Assembly: GCF_900215515.1 (NCBI RefSeq)
Contig: NZ_OBEI01000006.1
Coordinates: 44,478-108,477, forward strand
From: Persephonella hydrogeniphila
GTDB lineage: Bacteria; Aquificota; Aquificia; Aquificales; Hydrogenothermaceae
DNA: 64,000 nt
Direction of reading: 5' to 3'
The position numbers were made by a program, and so were the translations under genes. The stretch's first letter is position 1; each line of letters starts with the position of its first letter. Positions 8,252 to 18,748 of this stretch are shown here, one piece after another. Below the pieces are notes generated by a model that ran no database searches, was not told where the DNA came from, and saw only the letters and a program-made list of their open reading frames with translations.

Positions 8252-9601
8252 ATGGCTATGTGGTTTATTAAGAAGAAGAAAGAAAAAATCACAAAAAAGC
8301 CAGAAATTCAACAACCTCCTGTAGAAGTAAAGTATCTGGAAGAAAAGCTACAGAAAGAAAAAGAAAAAAGAGAGTTTTCTGAAAAAATCCTGAATTTTTT
8401 GGATATCGGTGTTATAGTCGCAGATTCAGATGGAAATGTACTGAAGATAAACAAGAATGCTGAACAACTTTTTACAAAAGCTAAAGTCCCTGTAGAAAAT
8501 ATAAACCAGATAAACGAACTGTTTAAAGGAGAATACGCAAAGTTTGACAATGAGTACTATAAGCTTGTACAGATACCATTAAACGGAAAAAAGATCTACA
8601 CTATCCATCAGGTAACCATTTTAAGGAATCTTATTGACGATGTTGTGTGTGTACTTGCAGAGGATATTGCAGTAACTATTTATAACGTCTCAAAATCAAA
8701 ACTACTCAGCGAGATACTTAACACGTACACCGATATAAAGTTTAAGGATATCTTAGATAAACTACTTGGAGAAAGTAAAGGATTAGGAGAACTTAACTCT
8801 TTCATTTCAGATGTTAAAGAAAGAGTTGAGGACAGCAAAAAAGTCCTTACAATAATACAGACTATCTCTGAACAGACCAACTTATTATCTTTGAATGCAG
8901 CTATAGAAGCTGCAAGGGCAGGAGATGTAGGGAAAGGATTTGCCGTTGTAGCTGATGAGATAAGACAGCTTGCAGCTAAAACCTCCCAAAACGCAGATGA
9001 GATAAGGAAAATCATCGAGCTTATCGTTGAGTCTGTAAATAAGACATCAGACGTATCAACAAGAACTTCAGAAAATCTGCTATCTATCCTCAAAGAGTTT
9101 GAGACTGAATTCGACAAGCTATATGCATCTATATCAAATCTGAACAGCTACACAACTATTGCTTTAGACGAACAGCTAAACTCGTGGAAAAATGTTGTTA
9201 AATCTCAAGAGATATACTCAGATGAGATGTTCTCTTTTTATATTGATTTACTTCAGAGGGTCATAGACCACTCTGTTTATATGAAAAATCTGTCAGAAGT
9301 CATATCAGGAAAAAGTGAGTGGACACCTCCCCATTACACACAGTGTGATCTTGGAAAATGGTATTATTCTGTAGGTTTTGATGAGGTTTCCAAAATAGGA
9401 GAATCTGCAGTAGAAAGATTTAAAAAACTTGAAGAGCCCCACAAAGAGTTCCACGAAATAGGAAATACAGTGATATCTCTATTCAGAGAAAATAAAACTA
9501 TAGAAGCGATGGAAAAAAGTTTTGAGCTTGTGGATAAATCTCAGGAAATTATAAATAGCATTAGAAAACTGGCTGAAAGTGTAAAAAGTTGTAACATTTA
9601 A
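8252..9601 (+). CDS. cytosolic methyl-accepting chemotaxis protein (PAS-MCP-CZB)
   Basis: This 449-aa protein has no transmembrane segment. It has a Lys-rich N-terminus, a coiled coil, a PAS-like sensor (about 45-125), a receptor signalling hairpin with the conserved tip [20 protein letters not shown] (about 215-234), and a C-terminal chemoreceptor zinc-binding (CZB) domain with the [10 protein letters not shown] motif and later His residues. CZB receptors sense zinc or oxidants and signal through CheA/CheW. No other chemotaxis gene lies nearby. Its last bases overlap the convergent bioD. Confidence 0.88.
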   Translation: MAMWFIKKKKEKITKKPEIQQPPVEVKYLEEKLQKEKEKREFSEKILNFLDIGVIVADSDGNVLKINKNAEQLFTKAKVPVENINQINELFKGEYAKFDNEYYKLVQIPLNGKKIYTIHQVTILRNLIDDVVCVLAEDIAVTIYNVSKSKLLSEILNTYTDIKFKDILDKLLGESKGLGELNSFISDVKERVEDSKKVLTIIQTISEQTNLLSLNAAIEAARAGDVGKGFAVVADEIRQLAAKTSQNADEIRKIIELIVESVNKTSDVSTRTSENLLSILKEFETEFDKLYASISNLNSYTTIALDEQLNSWKNVVKSQEIYSDEMFSFYIDLLQRVIDHSVYMKNLSEVISGKSEWTPPHYTQCDLGKWYYSVGFDEVSKIGESAVERFKKLEEPHKEFHEIGNTVISLFRENKTIEAMEKSFELVDKSQEIINSIRKLAESVKSCNI

Positions 9602-10269
9602 AAGATATAATCTATCACTGGCTCTATTCTGTAAATACATTCATTTATAGGGTTTTCAGATTTGTTACACACAGCTAATATATCTATACCTGTCATAAGA
9701 TGAACTATTTCTGGATTTCTGTGTTCGCTTATATCTTCTCCAGAGTATCCATTGAATACAATACCCTTTATGTCTGCATTTACATGATTAAGAGCATCAA
9801 CAGTAAGTGTAGTATGGTTTATTGTCCCAAGACCTGCCCTTGAAACTAAAAGGACAGGTAGAGAGCTTTCATAAACAAAATCCAGATATGTTACAATCCG
9901 TCCTTCTTCTTCTGTTATAGGGACTTTTATTCCCCCCGCCCCTTCAACAATCAAACACTCATATTTTCCTTTAAGATAATCAAGATGTGAGTAGATTCTT
10001 TCCATCTGTATATATTTATGTTCTATTTCCTGTGCCACAAATGGAGCTACCGGAGTATTAAATCTGTAAAGAACTATCTCATCAATACTCTGTCCTGTCA
10101 TTTTTGAAAGAAGGGATGCATCCTGACAATCAGGAGTACATCCCGTTTCTACAGGTTTATAGTAACCTACACTATACCCTCTTTTCTTTAGAATATAAGT
10201 TATAGCAGCACTTACAGTGGTTTTACCTACTCCTGTATCTGTTGCTGTAACGAAAATCGCCTTTGACAA
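9598..10269 (-). CDS. bioD: dethiobiotin synthase BioD
   Basis: This ATP-dependent enzyme closes the ureido ring of dethiobiotin from 7,8-diaminopelargonate and CO2 in biotin synthesis. The 223-aa product has the P-loop [10 protein letters not shown] near the N-terminus, then YYKPVETG and [10 protein letters not shown]. The length is normal. The start is TTG at 10269, directly after and in frame with the TAA of the upstream small gene, so translation is probably coupled. Other biotin genes are not in the window. Confidence 0.9.
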   Translation of the reverse strand: MSKAIFVTATDTGVGKTTVSAAITYILKKRGYSVGYYKPVETGCTPDCQDASLLSKMTGQSIDEIVLYRFNTPVAPFVAQEIEHKYIQMERIYSHLDYLKGKYECLIVEGAGGIKVPITEEEGRIVTYLDFVYESSLPVLLVSRAGLGTINHTTLTVDALNHVNADIKGIVFNGYSGEDISEHRNPEIVHLMTGIDILAVCNKSENPINECIYRIEPVIDYIF

Positions 10270-10482
10270 TTAATCTTCTTTAGATTCCTCTTTTTTGACT
10301 TTTTCACATTTTTCACATTTAGGTTTATCAGAGCCTGTCAATTTTTTATCTTTGTAAGCTTCATCTTTCATACTCATACTTTTGCATTCAGGACATTTTA
10401 ATTCCATTTTTTCCTTACAGGGACAGGCAAGAGCAAAAGATGAAAATCCTAAAAAAGCCAGAGCCATCAGTATATTTCTCAT
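10270..10482 (-). CDS. small exported Cys/Lys-rich protein (70 aa)
   Basis: It has a short signal peptide (MRNILMALAFLGFSSFALA) and a mature part with three Cys pairs (CPC, CPEC, CEKC) plus many Lys/Glu, suggesting periplasmic metal binding. The AC after the hydrophobic core could also be a weak lipobox. It is in frame with bioD, separated only by TAA, and starts at ATG 10482 after AAGGAG. The family was not recognised. Confidence 0.6.
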   Translation of the reverse strand: MRNILMALAFLGFSSFALACPCKEKMELKCPECKSMSMKDEAYKDKKLTGSDKPKCEKCEKVKKEESKED

Positions 10483-10508
10483 AACAAACTCCTTTTTTAT
10501 ATATATTA

Positions 10509-11423
10509 CTATATTTTCTGTATGTCTTCTAATGTTTGAACATTAATAAGGTTCACACCTTTTACTATCCTTCTTATCAGCCCTGTCAGAACTTTTTTAG
10601 GTCCTATCTCCACAAATGTATCTACTCCATTTTTTGCCATAAATTCTACAGATTGAACCCATCTTACAGGAGAATAAAAATGCTTTCCTAACTCTTTTTT
10701 TATTTCATCTGCTTCCTTTATTGGAGTTGCAGTTATGTTTGAGATGACAGGAATTTTTGCGTCTTTTATCTGTATCTCATTTAGATATCTTTTAAACTCT
10801 TCTGCTTTGTCTCTGAGAAGAGAAGAATGTGCCGGTACAGAAACAGCAAGGGGTACAACCTTCTTTGCCCCTTTTTCCTTAAGTACTTCCATCGCTTTTT
10901 CTACAGCTTCTTTTTCTCCTGAAATTACCGTTTGTTCAGGAGAGTTGTAATTTGCTATTTCTACTATTCCATTTATATTTTTTAATACTTTTTCTATCTC
11001 ATCGGAAGACAGGCCGATAATGGCAGCCATTCCTCCTGCTCCCTCAGGAACTGCTTCCTGCATTAGTTTTCCCCTTATATGGGTTATCCACACAGCATCT
11101 ACTATATCTATAGAATCTGCACAAACAAGGGCAGTAAACTCCCCAAGGGAATGTCCTGCTGTATAATCTGGAATAAAATCAGGTTTATTTTTCCACAAAG
11201 CATATAACAGAGAATAAGAGGTAAGCACAAGTGCCGGCTGGGTATACTGGGTCAGATTCAATTTTTCTTCATCTTCAAAGATTATTTTTTTCAGGTCAAA
11301 TCCTAATTTCTCATTTACTTTTTCATAAAGTTCCTGTATCTCAGGAAATTTATCGTATACATCTTTTCCCATTCCAAGCTGTTGTGATCCCTGTCCCGGA
11401 AATACAAAAGCTAACTTTCCCAT
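10509..11423 (-). CDS. fabD: malonyl-CoA:ACP transacylase FabD
   Basis: It transfers malonyl from CoA to acyl carrier protein for fatty-acid elongation. FFPGQGSQ-type N-terminus (VFPGQGSQQLGMG), active-site Ser in GHSLGEFTAL, and the catalytic His in the SVPAHSSLL segment are all visible. ATG 11423 is chosen because AGAGGAG lies 5 nt before it; a GTG at 11429 would overlap that site. It follows an MFS gene with a small gap on the same strand. Other fab genes are absent here. Confidence 0.93.
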   Translation of the reverse strand: MGKLAFVFPGQGSQQLGMGKDVYDKFPEIQELYEKVNEKLGFDLKKIIFEDEEKLNLTQYTQPALVLTSYSLLYALWKNKPDFIPDYTAGHSLGEFTALVCADSIDIVDAVWITHIRGKLMQEAVPEGAGGMAAIIGLSSDEIEKVLKNINGIVEIANYNSPEQTVISGEKEAVEKAMEVLKEKGAKKVVPLAVSVPAHSSLLRDKAEEFKRYLNEIQIKDAKIPVISNITATPIKEADEIKKELGKHFYSPVRWVQSVEFMAKNGVDTFVEIGPKKVLTGLIRRIVKGVNLINVQTLEDIQKI

Positions 11424-11440
11424 TTCCACTCCTCTATTTT

Positions 11441-12601
11441 TTATATTTTTCCTTTTAGTTTAGTATAACAGATTACGGAAAGTATTAGAGCCCCTATTCC
11501 TCCTATGATAAAGGGAATATCTTCCCCGAATCTATCCCACAGAAAACCTGCAACCGCTGTTGAAATAAATGTAGATATACCTATCGCTGTATGGTAGATA
11601 CCGTAAGCTGTTCCTTTAATTTTTTCATCTACCACATCAGATATAATAGCTCTTGAAATCACTTCATTCCCTGCCATAAATACACCATAAAAAACAAAAG
11701 CTATCCAACCGAAAAACGGTTTATCTACAGTAAAAAGAAAAGCAGTTATTGAAAAAATTAAATATGTAATAGAAAGGGAAACAGCTTTTCCAAACCTGTC
11801 TGAAAAATAGCCGACAGGATAACTCGAAAAGGCATACACAACATTAAAAAGAATATAAACTATAGGAATAAAACCTATTGCGATTCCGATACTGTTTGCC
11901 TTAAGAATCATAAAAGCATAGTTCATAGTAAAAACTGTAAATATAACCTGTAAGATCAAAAGCTTATAGAACTCAGTTGAAAAACCTCTTAGAGAAAATT
12001 TTGATAGTCTTTTTTTTCTAAGCACCTTAGGCTCTTTAACAAAAAACAGAAGAACAAATACAGCTAAAATAGCAGGTAGAAAAGAAAAAAGAAATATAAA
12101 CCTAAATGTTTCTTCTGTTTCTCCAAGAGAAAAGATAAAAACAGATGCTAAAACAGCACCGAATACAGCACCAAGTGTATCCATTCCTCTGTGAAAACCA
12201 AAAGCCCTCCCACTTCTCTCTTTCTGTGTATAGGCTGATATCAGAGCATCCCTTGGGGAGGTTCTTATTCCTTTTCCTGTTCTTTCTAATACTCTAAGGA
12301 AAAGTACATCTTTCCACGAACCTGCAAAATACAAAAGAGGTTTTGTAAAAGCTGATATTGTATAACCAGCAACCACAACAGATTTTTTCTTCCCTATCCT
12401 GTCTGAGAGATAACCTGACCACACTTTAAGAAAACTTGCTGTAAACTCTGCAGCACCCTCAATAATACCTATCTCAAATTTTGATGCCTTCAAAAAATGA
12501 TCTAAGAATATAGGAAGGATTGGAAAAATCATCTCGCTGGAAAGATCGGTAAGAAAACTGACAATTCCCAGAAAGATTATATTTTTATTAATCTTTATCA
12601 T
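11441..12601 (-). CDS. MFS transporter
   Basis: This 386-aa protein has 12 predicted membrane spans and the MFS loop motif GYLSDRIGKKKSVV between helices 2 and 3, repeated in the second half as GYFSDRFGKAVS. TGKGIRTSPRDALIS after helix 4 is typical of a bacterial subgroup of uncharacterised MFS exporters. Substrate unknown. Located upstream of fabD on the same strand, diverging from trpB2. Confidence 0.85.
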   Translation of the reverse strand: MIKINKNIIFLGIVSFLTDLSSEMIFPILPIFLDHFLKASKFEIGIIEGAAEFTASFLKVWSGYLSDRIGKKKSVVVAGYTISAFTKPLLYFAGSWKDVLFLRVLERTGKGIRTSPRDALISAYTQKERSGRAFGFHRGMDTLGAVFGAVLASVFIFSLGETEETFRFIFLFSFLPAILAVFVLLFFVKEPKVLRKKRLSKFSLRGFSTEFYKLLILQVIFTVFTMNYAFMILKANSIGIAIGFIPIVYILFNVVYAFSSYPVGYFSDRFGKAVSLSITYLIFSITAFLFTVDKPFFGWIAFVFYGVFMAGNEVISRAIISDVVDEKIKGTAYGIYHTAIGISTFISTAVAGFLWDRFGEDIPFIIGGIGALILSVICYTKLKGKI

Positions 12602-12649
12602 ATAATTAAGAATACAGTTTAAAAGGTTTATATCAAGGAGGGTCTAATT

Positions 12650-13945
12650 ATGAAAAAAATCTTACTTGAAGACCACGAAATTCCAAAACACTGGTACAAC
12701 ATACTGCCAGATTTACCCTCGCCACTGGAACCACCGTTAGACCCAGAGACAAAACAACCGATGAATCCAGAGAAACTAAAAGCCCTTTTCCCTGAAGCTT
12801 TAATAGAACAGGAAATGTCAACAGAAAGATGGATAGAGATACCTTCTGAAGTATTAGATGTTTATTCAATATGGAGACCTACTCCATTAATAAGAGCCAC
12901 AAACTTAGAAGAATTCTTAGATACACCGGCAAAAATATACTACAAATATGAAGGTATAGCCCCTCCCGGAAGTCATAAGCCAAATACAGCAGTTCCTCAA
13001 GCATATTACAATGCGAAAGAAGGAATTAAAAAGCTCACTACAGAAACAGGAGCTGGACAGTGGGGAAGCTCTCTTGCATTTGCAGGTCAGTATTTTGGTG
13101 TAGAAGTAAAGGTATACATGGTAAAGGTAAGTTATCAACAAAAGCCTTATAGAAGGATTCTGATGGAAACATGGGGAGCAAATGTTATTCCAAGTCCCAG
13201 TCCTTATACCAAATCAGGAAGAAAGATTCTTGAACAGGATCCAGACAATCCGGGAAGTCTTGGTATAGCAATAAGTGAAGCTGTTGAAGAAGCTCTGGAA
13301 AACTCTGATACACATTATGCCCTTGGAAGTGTTCTAAACCATGTTCTCCTCCATCAAACTGTAATAGGCCTCGAAGCGAAAAAACAGCTGGCAAAAGTGA
13401 AACATTATCCGGACATTGTTATCGGTTCTGTCGGAGGCGGTAGCAACTTTGGTGGTCTGGCTTTACCATTTATGTTAGAAAGACTTTCAGGAGATAGCTG
13501 TACAAGATTTATCGCTGTTGAGCCGGCTTCATGCCCTACACTAACAAAAGGAAAATACGAGTATGATTTTGGGGATACCGTAGGATTTACACCTCTGATG
13601 AAGATGCATACACTGGGTCATGATTTTATTCCACCTTCAATCCACGCAGGAGGTTTAAGATATCACGGTATGGCACCGATTGTGTCAAAGCTCTACGAAG
13701 AGGGTCTCATAGAGGCAGTAGCCGTTCCACAGACAGCTATATTTAAAGCAGCAGTTGATTTTGCACGGACAGAAGGAATAGTTCCTGCCCCAGAATCCGC
13801 CCACGCCGTTAAAGTAGCTATAGATGAGGCATTAAAATGCAGAGAAACTGGAGAACAGAAAGTTATACTGTTTAATTTAAGTGGACACGGTCTTCTTGAT
13901 CTTACAGCTTACCAGAAATACCTTGAAGGAGAACTTACAGATTAG
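12650..13945 (+). CDS. trpB2: tryptophan synthase beta chain, TrpB2 type
   Basis: This 431-aa PLP enzyme condenses indole with serine (or phosphoserine). The long N-terminal extension (about 90 aa before RPTPLIRA) and the segment [14 protein letters not shown], with the PLP-binding Lys, mark it as TrpB2 rather than the TrpA-dependent TrpB1. The phosphate-binding loop [11 protein letters not shown] and a C-terminal LSGHG are intact. No trpA neighbours it, which is usual for TrpB2, a form common in hyperthermophiles as an indole salvage enzyme. SD AAGGAGG precedes ATG 12650. The end overlaps convergent mgtE by 4 bp. Confidence 0.92.
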   Translation: MKKILLEDHEIPKHWYNILPDLPSPLEPPLDPETKQPMNPEKLKALFPEALIEQEMSTERWIEIPSEVLDVYSIWRPTPLIRATNLEEFLDTPAKIYYKYEGIAPPGSHKPNTAVPQAYYNAKEGIKKLTTETGAGQWGSSLAFAGQYFGVEVKVYMVKVSYQQKPYRRILMETWGANVIPSPSPYTKSGRKILEQDPDNPGSLGIAISEAVEEALENSDTHYALGSVLNHVLLHQTVIGLEAKKQLAKVKHYPDIVIGSVGGGSNFGGLALPFMLERLSGDSCTRFIAVEPASCPTLTKGKYEYDFGDTVGFTPLMKMHTLGHDFIPPSIHAGGLRYHGMAPIVSKLYEEGLIEAVAVPQTAIFKAAVDFARTEGIVPAPESAHAVKVAIDEALKCRETGEQKVILFNLSGHGLLDLTAYQKYLEGELTD

Positions 13946-15315
13946 ATTCTTAGATACTCTAAGAATAGGGTGGCTGTACCAAGATAAATAAGAATTCCAA
14001 GGATATCGTTAAGTGTTAAGGTTATCGGCCCTGTTGCGATGGTAGGGTCTCTGTGGAGCTTTAAGGAGATATAAGGGAGCAGTCCTCCTACAAACGCAGC
14101 TATCACTATATTTAAAAAGAGGGCTGTTCCTATTACTATTCCTATTATATGGGTGCTTATCCATACAGAAGATATTAAACCAACAATAAAAGAAACAACA
14201 AAAGCTATTAAAATAGCTACTTTTACTTCCCTTATCAGAAAATGAAGAAAATCTTTAAAATACTCGGTTATTTTTCCTGTCGTCAGTCCCCTTGCTGTAA
14301 TTATGGCAGACTGAGAACTGATCATACCTGAAACTGCAGCAACAAGGGGGAGGAAAAAGATAATAGGAAGGAATTGTCTTATCGTAAAATCAAAAACACT
14401 TATGATAAAAGCTGAGATTATCTCTCCAAATACTACTACAAGAAGCCACGGTAGTCTTAGTTTTGCAGTTTTTAATATCTGATTTGTGTAAAAGAGCTCT
14501 TCTTCCTGAGCTCCAGCCATTTTAAAAAAATCTTCTGTTGTTTTTTCTGTTACTGCGTCAAGTATATCATCTATGTAAATAACTCCTATCAGTTCATCAT
14601 TTTCATCGACTACAGGGATAATAAGAAGGTCGTACCTCTGAAATATATCTATTGCTTCATTTTTCTTAGCGTCTGAACGAATAGAAATAACATCTGTGTT
14701 CATTATATCCTTCATCTGGGCATTGGGAGGAGCTGTCAGTATCTCTTTTATTGACGCGACTCCAATTAACCTATCTTTTTTATCTACCACATATATATAA
14801 ATAATCTCGATATCTTCCGGAGCGCTTCTTATTATATTTAAAACTTCTTCAACTGTTTTTTCTTCCTCTACAGCTATATATTCTTCACTGATAAGTGGGG
14901 CTATACTATCCTCTCCGTAGGACATAAATTTTTGTAGCTCCTCTTTTTCTTCTTCAGCAAGTTTCTCCAAAATTGCGTTTTGGAGTTCTACAGGTAGCTT
15001 GTCTATTATTTTTGATATCTCCCCTGTTGAGAATGTGATTAATACCCTTAATGCTTCTTTTACAGGTAAAGCTCTCAGTATCTCTATCTGTATATCCTCG
15101 TCAAGATCATAAAGTAGATCTGATGCTTTTTCTATATCTATATTCATAAGAATTTGAAATATTTTGACCCTTTCCTGATGGGAAAGATACCTGAATATAG
15201 CAACAAGGTCTCCCTTATGGGTTTTCTGGAGTATTCTTTCTAATGCTTTGTAATTTCCCTTATACAAAAGCCTTTTTAATGTTTCTTTAAGAACATTTAA
15301 TGTAGGAGTAAGCAA
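13942..15315 (-). CDS. mgtE: MgtE magnesium transporter
   Basis: This 457-aa Mg2+ channel has an N-terminal helical MgtE-N domain (about 1-130), two CBS domains (about 135-260) that gate the channel with Mg2+, a connecting helix, and five membrane spans. The pore region shows the typical [15 protein letters not shown] sequence (family PxxxxxxGNxGxQ). It starts at a TTG (15315) spaced 7 nt from AGGAG. It is 10 bp downstream of era, in one operon. Confidence 0.9.
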   Translation of the reverse strand: MLTPTLNVLKETLKRLLYKGNYKALERILQKTHKGDLVAIFRYLSHQERVKIFQILMNIDIEKASDLLYDLDEDIQIEILRALPVKEALRVLITFSTGEISKIIDKLPVELQNAILEKLAEEEKEELQKFMSYGEDSIAPLISEEYIAVEEEKTVEEVLNIIRSAPEDIEIIYIYVVDKKDRLIGVASIKEILTAPPNAQMKDIMNTDVISIRSDAKKNEAIDIFQRYDLLIIPVVDENDELIGVIYIDDILDAVTEKTTEDFFKMAGAQEEELFYTNQILKTAKLRLPWLLVVVFGEIISAFIISVFDFTIRQFLPIIFFLPLVAAVSGMISSQSAIITARGLTTGKITEYFKDFLHFLIREVKVAILIAFVVSFIVGLISSVWISTHIIGIVIGTALFLNIVIAAFVGGLLPYISLKLHRDPTIATGPITLTLNDILGILIYLGTATLFLEYLRI

Positions 15316-15325
15316 CAGTTAACTC

Positions 15326-16240
15326 CTAAGATATATACTGGTACCCGAGAAGTTTAAGCAATCTTATATCCTCCTTCCATCTTGGTTTTACTTTTACCCA
15401 CAGATTAAGATGAACCTTTTTGCCAAGGATACTTTCTATCTCTTCCCTCGCCTGTATTCCTATCTTTTTCAGCATCTGACCTTTTCTGCCTATTATTATT
15501 CCCTTGTGGTTTTCTTTTTCTACATATATCACAGCATTGATAACTACAAGATTTTTGTCCTCTATTTCTTGGATGCTTTCAACCTCAACAGCCGCTGAAT
15601 AGGGAAGTTCCTGTCTTGTGTTGTGAAAAATCTTCTCCCTTATTATCTCTGCAATGTAAAATCTCAACGGTAGATCTGTTATCTGGTCTTCAGGAAAAAG
15701 AGGAGGAGATTCTGGAAGGTATTTTTTTAGTGCATCAACAAATCTGTCTATATTTTCTCCTTTTATTGCAGACATTGGTATTATCTCAGCAAAGTTGTAT
15801 TTTTGGGTACTTTCTTCTATAAGGGGAAGAAGGAGTCTTTTGTCTTTCATTTTATCTATTTTGTTGATTACAAGTATCGTTGGCTTATTCAGTTTTTTTA
15901 TGTAATTCTCAAGTATCTGTTCATCCTCCTTTGTCCATCCTTTATCAGCTTCGATTATCATCACAATAATATCTGCTTCTTCCATACTTCCAACAGCAGA
16001 TTCCATAACTACTTTTGTCAGGAGATCTTTACCCTTCTGTACTCCCGGAGTGTCGAGAAAGATAATCTGGGCATCTTTATCATGTTTTACCCCTAAAATT
16101 CTCATTCTCGTTGTCTGTGGTTTCGGGCTTACTATAGAGAGCTTTGTTCCTAAGATATTGTTCATTATTGTTGATTTACCTACATTTGGCCTTCCGATAA
16201 GAGCAACAAATCCAGCCTTAAATTTTTTATCTTGTTCCAT
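15326..16240 (-). CDS. era: GTPase Era
   Basis: Era is an essential GTPase that binds 16S rRNA 3' ends during 30S assembly. P-loop GRPNVGKST, switch PQTTR, G3 DTPGVQKG and G4 NKID are visible, followed by a C-terminal KH domain including HKGIIIGRKGQMLKKIG. About 304 aa, normal for the family. ATG 16240 has an AGGTG at good spacing; an upstream GTG (16246) is less likely. Co-oriented with truA, recN and mgtE. Confidence 0.95.
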   Translation of the reverse strand: MEQDKKFKAGFVALIGRPNVGKSTIMNNILGTKLSIVSPKPQTTRMRILGVKHDKDAQIIFLDTPGVQKGKDLLTKVVMESAVGSMEEADIIVMIIEADKGWTKEDEQILENYIKKLNKPTILVINKIDKMKDKRLLLPLIEESTQKYNFAEIIPMSAIKGENIDRFVDALKKYLPESPPLFPEDQITDLPLRFYIAEIIREKIFHNTRQELPYSAAVEVESIQEIEDKNLVVINAVIYVEKENHKGIIIGRKGQMLKKIGIQAREEIESILGKKVHLNLWVKVKPRWKEDIRLLKLLGYQYIS

Positions 16241-16303
16241 TTTCACACCTGTTTTTATTTTTATATTTTCTATTTTCTGTCAGAGCAAGGATTTTTGCAA
16301 ACT

Positions 16304-17038
16304 TTAGTAGTAAACCTCTTTGAGAAATAAACCTTCTGGAGGAGCTATATAGATACCTTTATTTGGGTCTGAAGCATCAAGAATTTCTTTTAGCTGATTT
16401 ATGCTGAGGGATCCTGTCCCTACTCTTACTGTATGACCTACAATTTTTCTCACCATGTATCTCAAAAAATGGGAGGCTGTTATATGAATCTCTATTATTT
16501 TCCCATCAAATTTCAGGAAAAGTTCTCTTATATCTATATCTTCCCTTAGATAATCCCCTTTCTTTGCAAGACTTTTAAGATCCTTATATCCTCTGATAAG
16601 TTCTAATGCTTCCTCCATTTTTTTGATATCAAATCTTTTGGATACGTACCAGCCAAATCCATAAAGAAAGGGATCGGGCTTTGTGTATATCCTGTAGAAG
16701 TATGTTTTTCCCTTTGCACTAAACCTTGCATTAAAAGATAGTGGTACTTCCTCAACAGATACTATGCCTATATCCCGTGGAAGAGTAGCATTAAGATATT
16801 TGTATATCTCAAACGGTTTCCTGTAGGAAAATGTTTTAAAGTTTGCCACCTGACCAAGCGCATGAACTCCAGCATCTGTTCTTCCTGATGCTATAAGTGT
16901 TATCTTTTCTTTAAAAAGCTCCTTTAAACAATCCTCTATAACCTGCTGAACAGTTATATGATTTGGCTGTCTCTGCCAGCCGTGATATCGGGTACCTATG
17001 TATTTTATAGTTAACTTGTAATTGTGGTTTTTCTTCAT
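16304..17038 (-). CDS. truA: tRNA pseudouridine synthase TruA
   Basis: It converts U38-40 of the tRNA anticodon arm to pseudouridine. The 244-aa protein shows YIGTRYHGWQRQ, the catalytic Asp in ASGRTDAGVHALGQV, and the RYMVRKIVG motif. ATG 17038 overlaps the recN stop by 4 bp, so the two are co-translated. Confidence 0.95.
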   Translation of the reverse strand: MKKNHNYKLTIKYIGTRYHGWQRQPNHITVQQVIEDCLKELFKEKITLIASGRTDAGVHALGQVANFKTFSYRKPFEIYKYLNATLPRDIGIVSVEEVPLSFNARFSAKGKTYFYRIYTKPDPFLYGFGWYVSKRFDIKKMEEALELIRGYKDLKSLAKKGDYLREDIDIRELFLKFDGKIIEIHITASHFLRYMVRKIVGHTVRVGTGSLSINQLKEILDASDPNKGIYIAPPEGLFLKEVYY

Positions 17039-18627
17039 TCTGCACTCTGAAGCAGTTGTTTTGCCAGTTGGACAGTCTGCCTGTCTGTTTTCCCGCTGAG
17101 CATTCTGGCTATCTCTTTTATTCTTTCTTCTGTTTCAAGCTGTTTTATACTGGCAAATGTGTAGTCAGATGTGTGCTGTTTTTCTATATAAAAATGTTTG
17201 TCTCCGTAAACAGCTATCTGAGGAAGATGGGTTATCAGTATTACCTGATACTTTTCTGATAGTTTTTTTAATTTTTTTGCCATAAAAAGAGCAGTTTTTC
17301 CTCCAATACCTGAGTCTACTTCGTCAAAAATCATACAGTCAACATCACTTCCTGCCACAAGCTTTATACTCAGGGACAGCCTTGACACCTCTCCTCCAGA
17401 AGCCACTTCTTCGACAGGCATAGGATCAAATCCTTTGTTAGCAGAAAACAAAAACAGAACATCATCTTTACCGTGTTTTCCAATTTCCGTATCTGTTATT
17501 TCAACAACGAATTTTGCTTCATTAAGAGCAAGCTCTTCTAAATGAGTTTTTAAACTTTTCTCTAACTCTTTGGCTTTTTCTTTTCTTATAAGGGATATCT
17601 TTTCAGCAAGCTCTAATAACTTTTTATAAACATTTCTCTTTTCTTTTTCTATTTTTGGAAGTTCAAACTCAAGATTTTTCAAATATTCCAGTCTCTCTTT
17701 AAACTGATTTTTTAAAGTAATGAGCCCTTTTTCATCTGTGTTGTACTTTATCTCCAATCTGTTTATCAGATTTAGCCTCTCTTCTATTTCCTGTATCTCT
17801 GACTGCTCAAAATCTACCTCTACTTTATTGAGGGAGTAAGAGGCATCATCAATAATAGCTTTTGCTTCTTCAAGGGATTGAATAACATTTTTTATCTCCT
17901 CTGAAAAATCAGAGATTTTCTCTAACTCTTTTATGACTAGAGATAATTTTTCATTTACAGATCCTTCTTCTTCAAATAAAATCTGTTCTGATCTGTAAAC
18001 AGCTTCCTTTATCCTACTTATATTTGTAAGATATCTGTATTTTTCCTCAAGATATTCCTTTTCTCCTTCTTTAATACTGGCCTCTTCAAGTTCATTAAGT
18101 TGAAAGTTTAAAATATCTATCTCTCTTAATCTGTTAGATTGCTGGTTTTTCAGATACTCTTCCTGTTTTTCCAACTCTCTGTACTTTCTATACAGTTCTC
18201 TGTATTCTTCAAGTAGATTTCCAATACCTGCATAGGTATCTAATATCTCCCTGTGTTTTTCCCTCTCAAAAAGTTTCTGTTGCTGATTCTGTCCGTGTAT
18301 TGTTAGAAGTCCTTCTGAAGCTTCTTTGAGGGCTGTGAGTGTTGCCCTTCTACCATTTATATAATAGATGTTTTTCCCATTTTTTATTTCCCTTGCAAGG
18401 ATAAGAACACCATCTTCTGAATATCCGTTTTCTACATCTTCAAAAACGAGCTCTACATAATCTCCTTCAGAAAACTTTCCTTTTTTACCTAAAACAAAAG
18501 AGACAGCATCTACAATAAGAGATTTACCTACACCTGTCTCTCCTGTAAAAACATTTAAACCTCTATCTAAATCTATATCCACATCTTTAAGATACAGGAA
18601 TTTTTCTATCCTGATTTTTGAGAGCAT
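17035..18627 (-). CDS. recN: DNA repair ATPase RecN
   Basis: This SMC-like ATPase for double-strand-break repair has Walker A GETGVGKS near residue 30, long coiled-coil arms (about 150-360, Lys/Glu rich), an ABC signature (ASGGEVSRLSLS) and Walker B FDEVDSGIGG. At 530 aa it is full length. Leads the recN-truA-era-mgtE gene run on the minus strand and diverges from nuoG. Confidence 0.95.
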   Translation of the reverse strand: MLSKIRIEKFLYLKDVDIDLDRGLNVFTGETGVGKSLIVDAVSFVLGKKGKFSEGDYVELVFEDVENGYSEDGVLILAREIKNGKNIYYINGRRATLTALKEASEGLLTIHGQNQQQKLFEREKHREILDTYAGIGNLLEEYRELYRKYRELEKQEEYLKNQQSNRLREIDILNFQLNELEEASIKEGEKEYLEEKYRYLTNISRIKEAVYRSEQILFEEEGSVNEKLSLVIKELEKISDFSEEIKNVIQSLEEAKAIIDDASYSLNKVEVDFEQSEIQEIEERLNLINRLEIKYNTDEKGLITLKNQFKERLEYLKNLEFELPKIEKEKRNVYKKLLELAEKISLIRKEKAKELEKSLKTHLEELALNEAKFVVEITDTEIGKHGKDDVLFLFSANKGFDPMPVEEVASGGEVSRLSLSIKLVAGSDVDCMIFDEVDSGIGGKTALFMAKKLKKLSEKYQVILITHLPQIAVYGDKHFYIEKQHTSDYTFASIKQLETEERIKEIARMLSGKTDRQTVQLAKQLLQSAE

Positions 18628-18748
18628 ACTTTACCTCAGACTGTTTTTAGGAAGTTTCGTCAAAATCATTAAAACAATTTATCATAATTTGCATTGGAAT
18701 CAACTAACCGATAAGATATTTGTGATTTTAAGGTTTGAGGTGTCCTTC

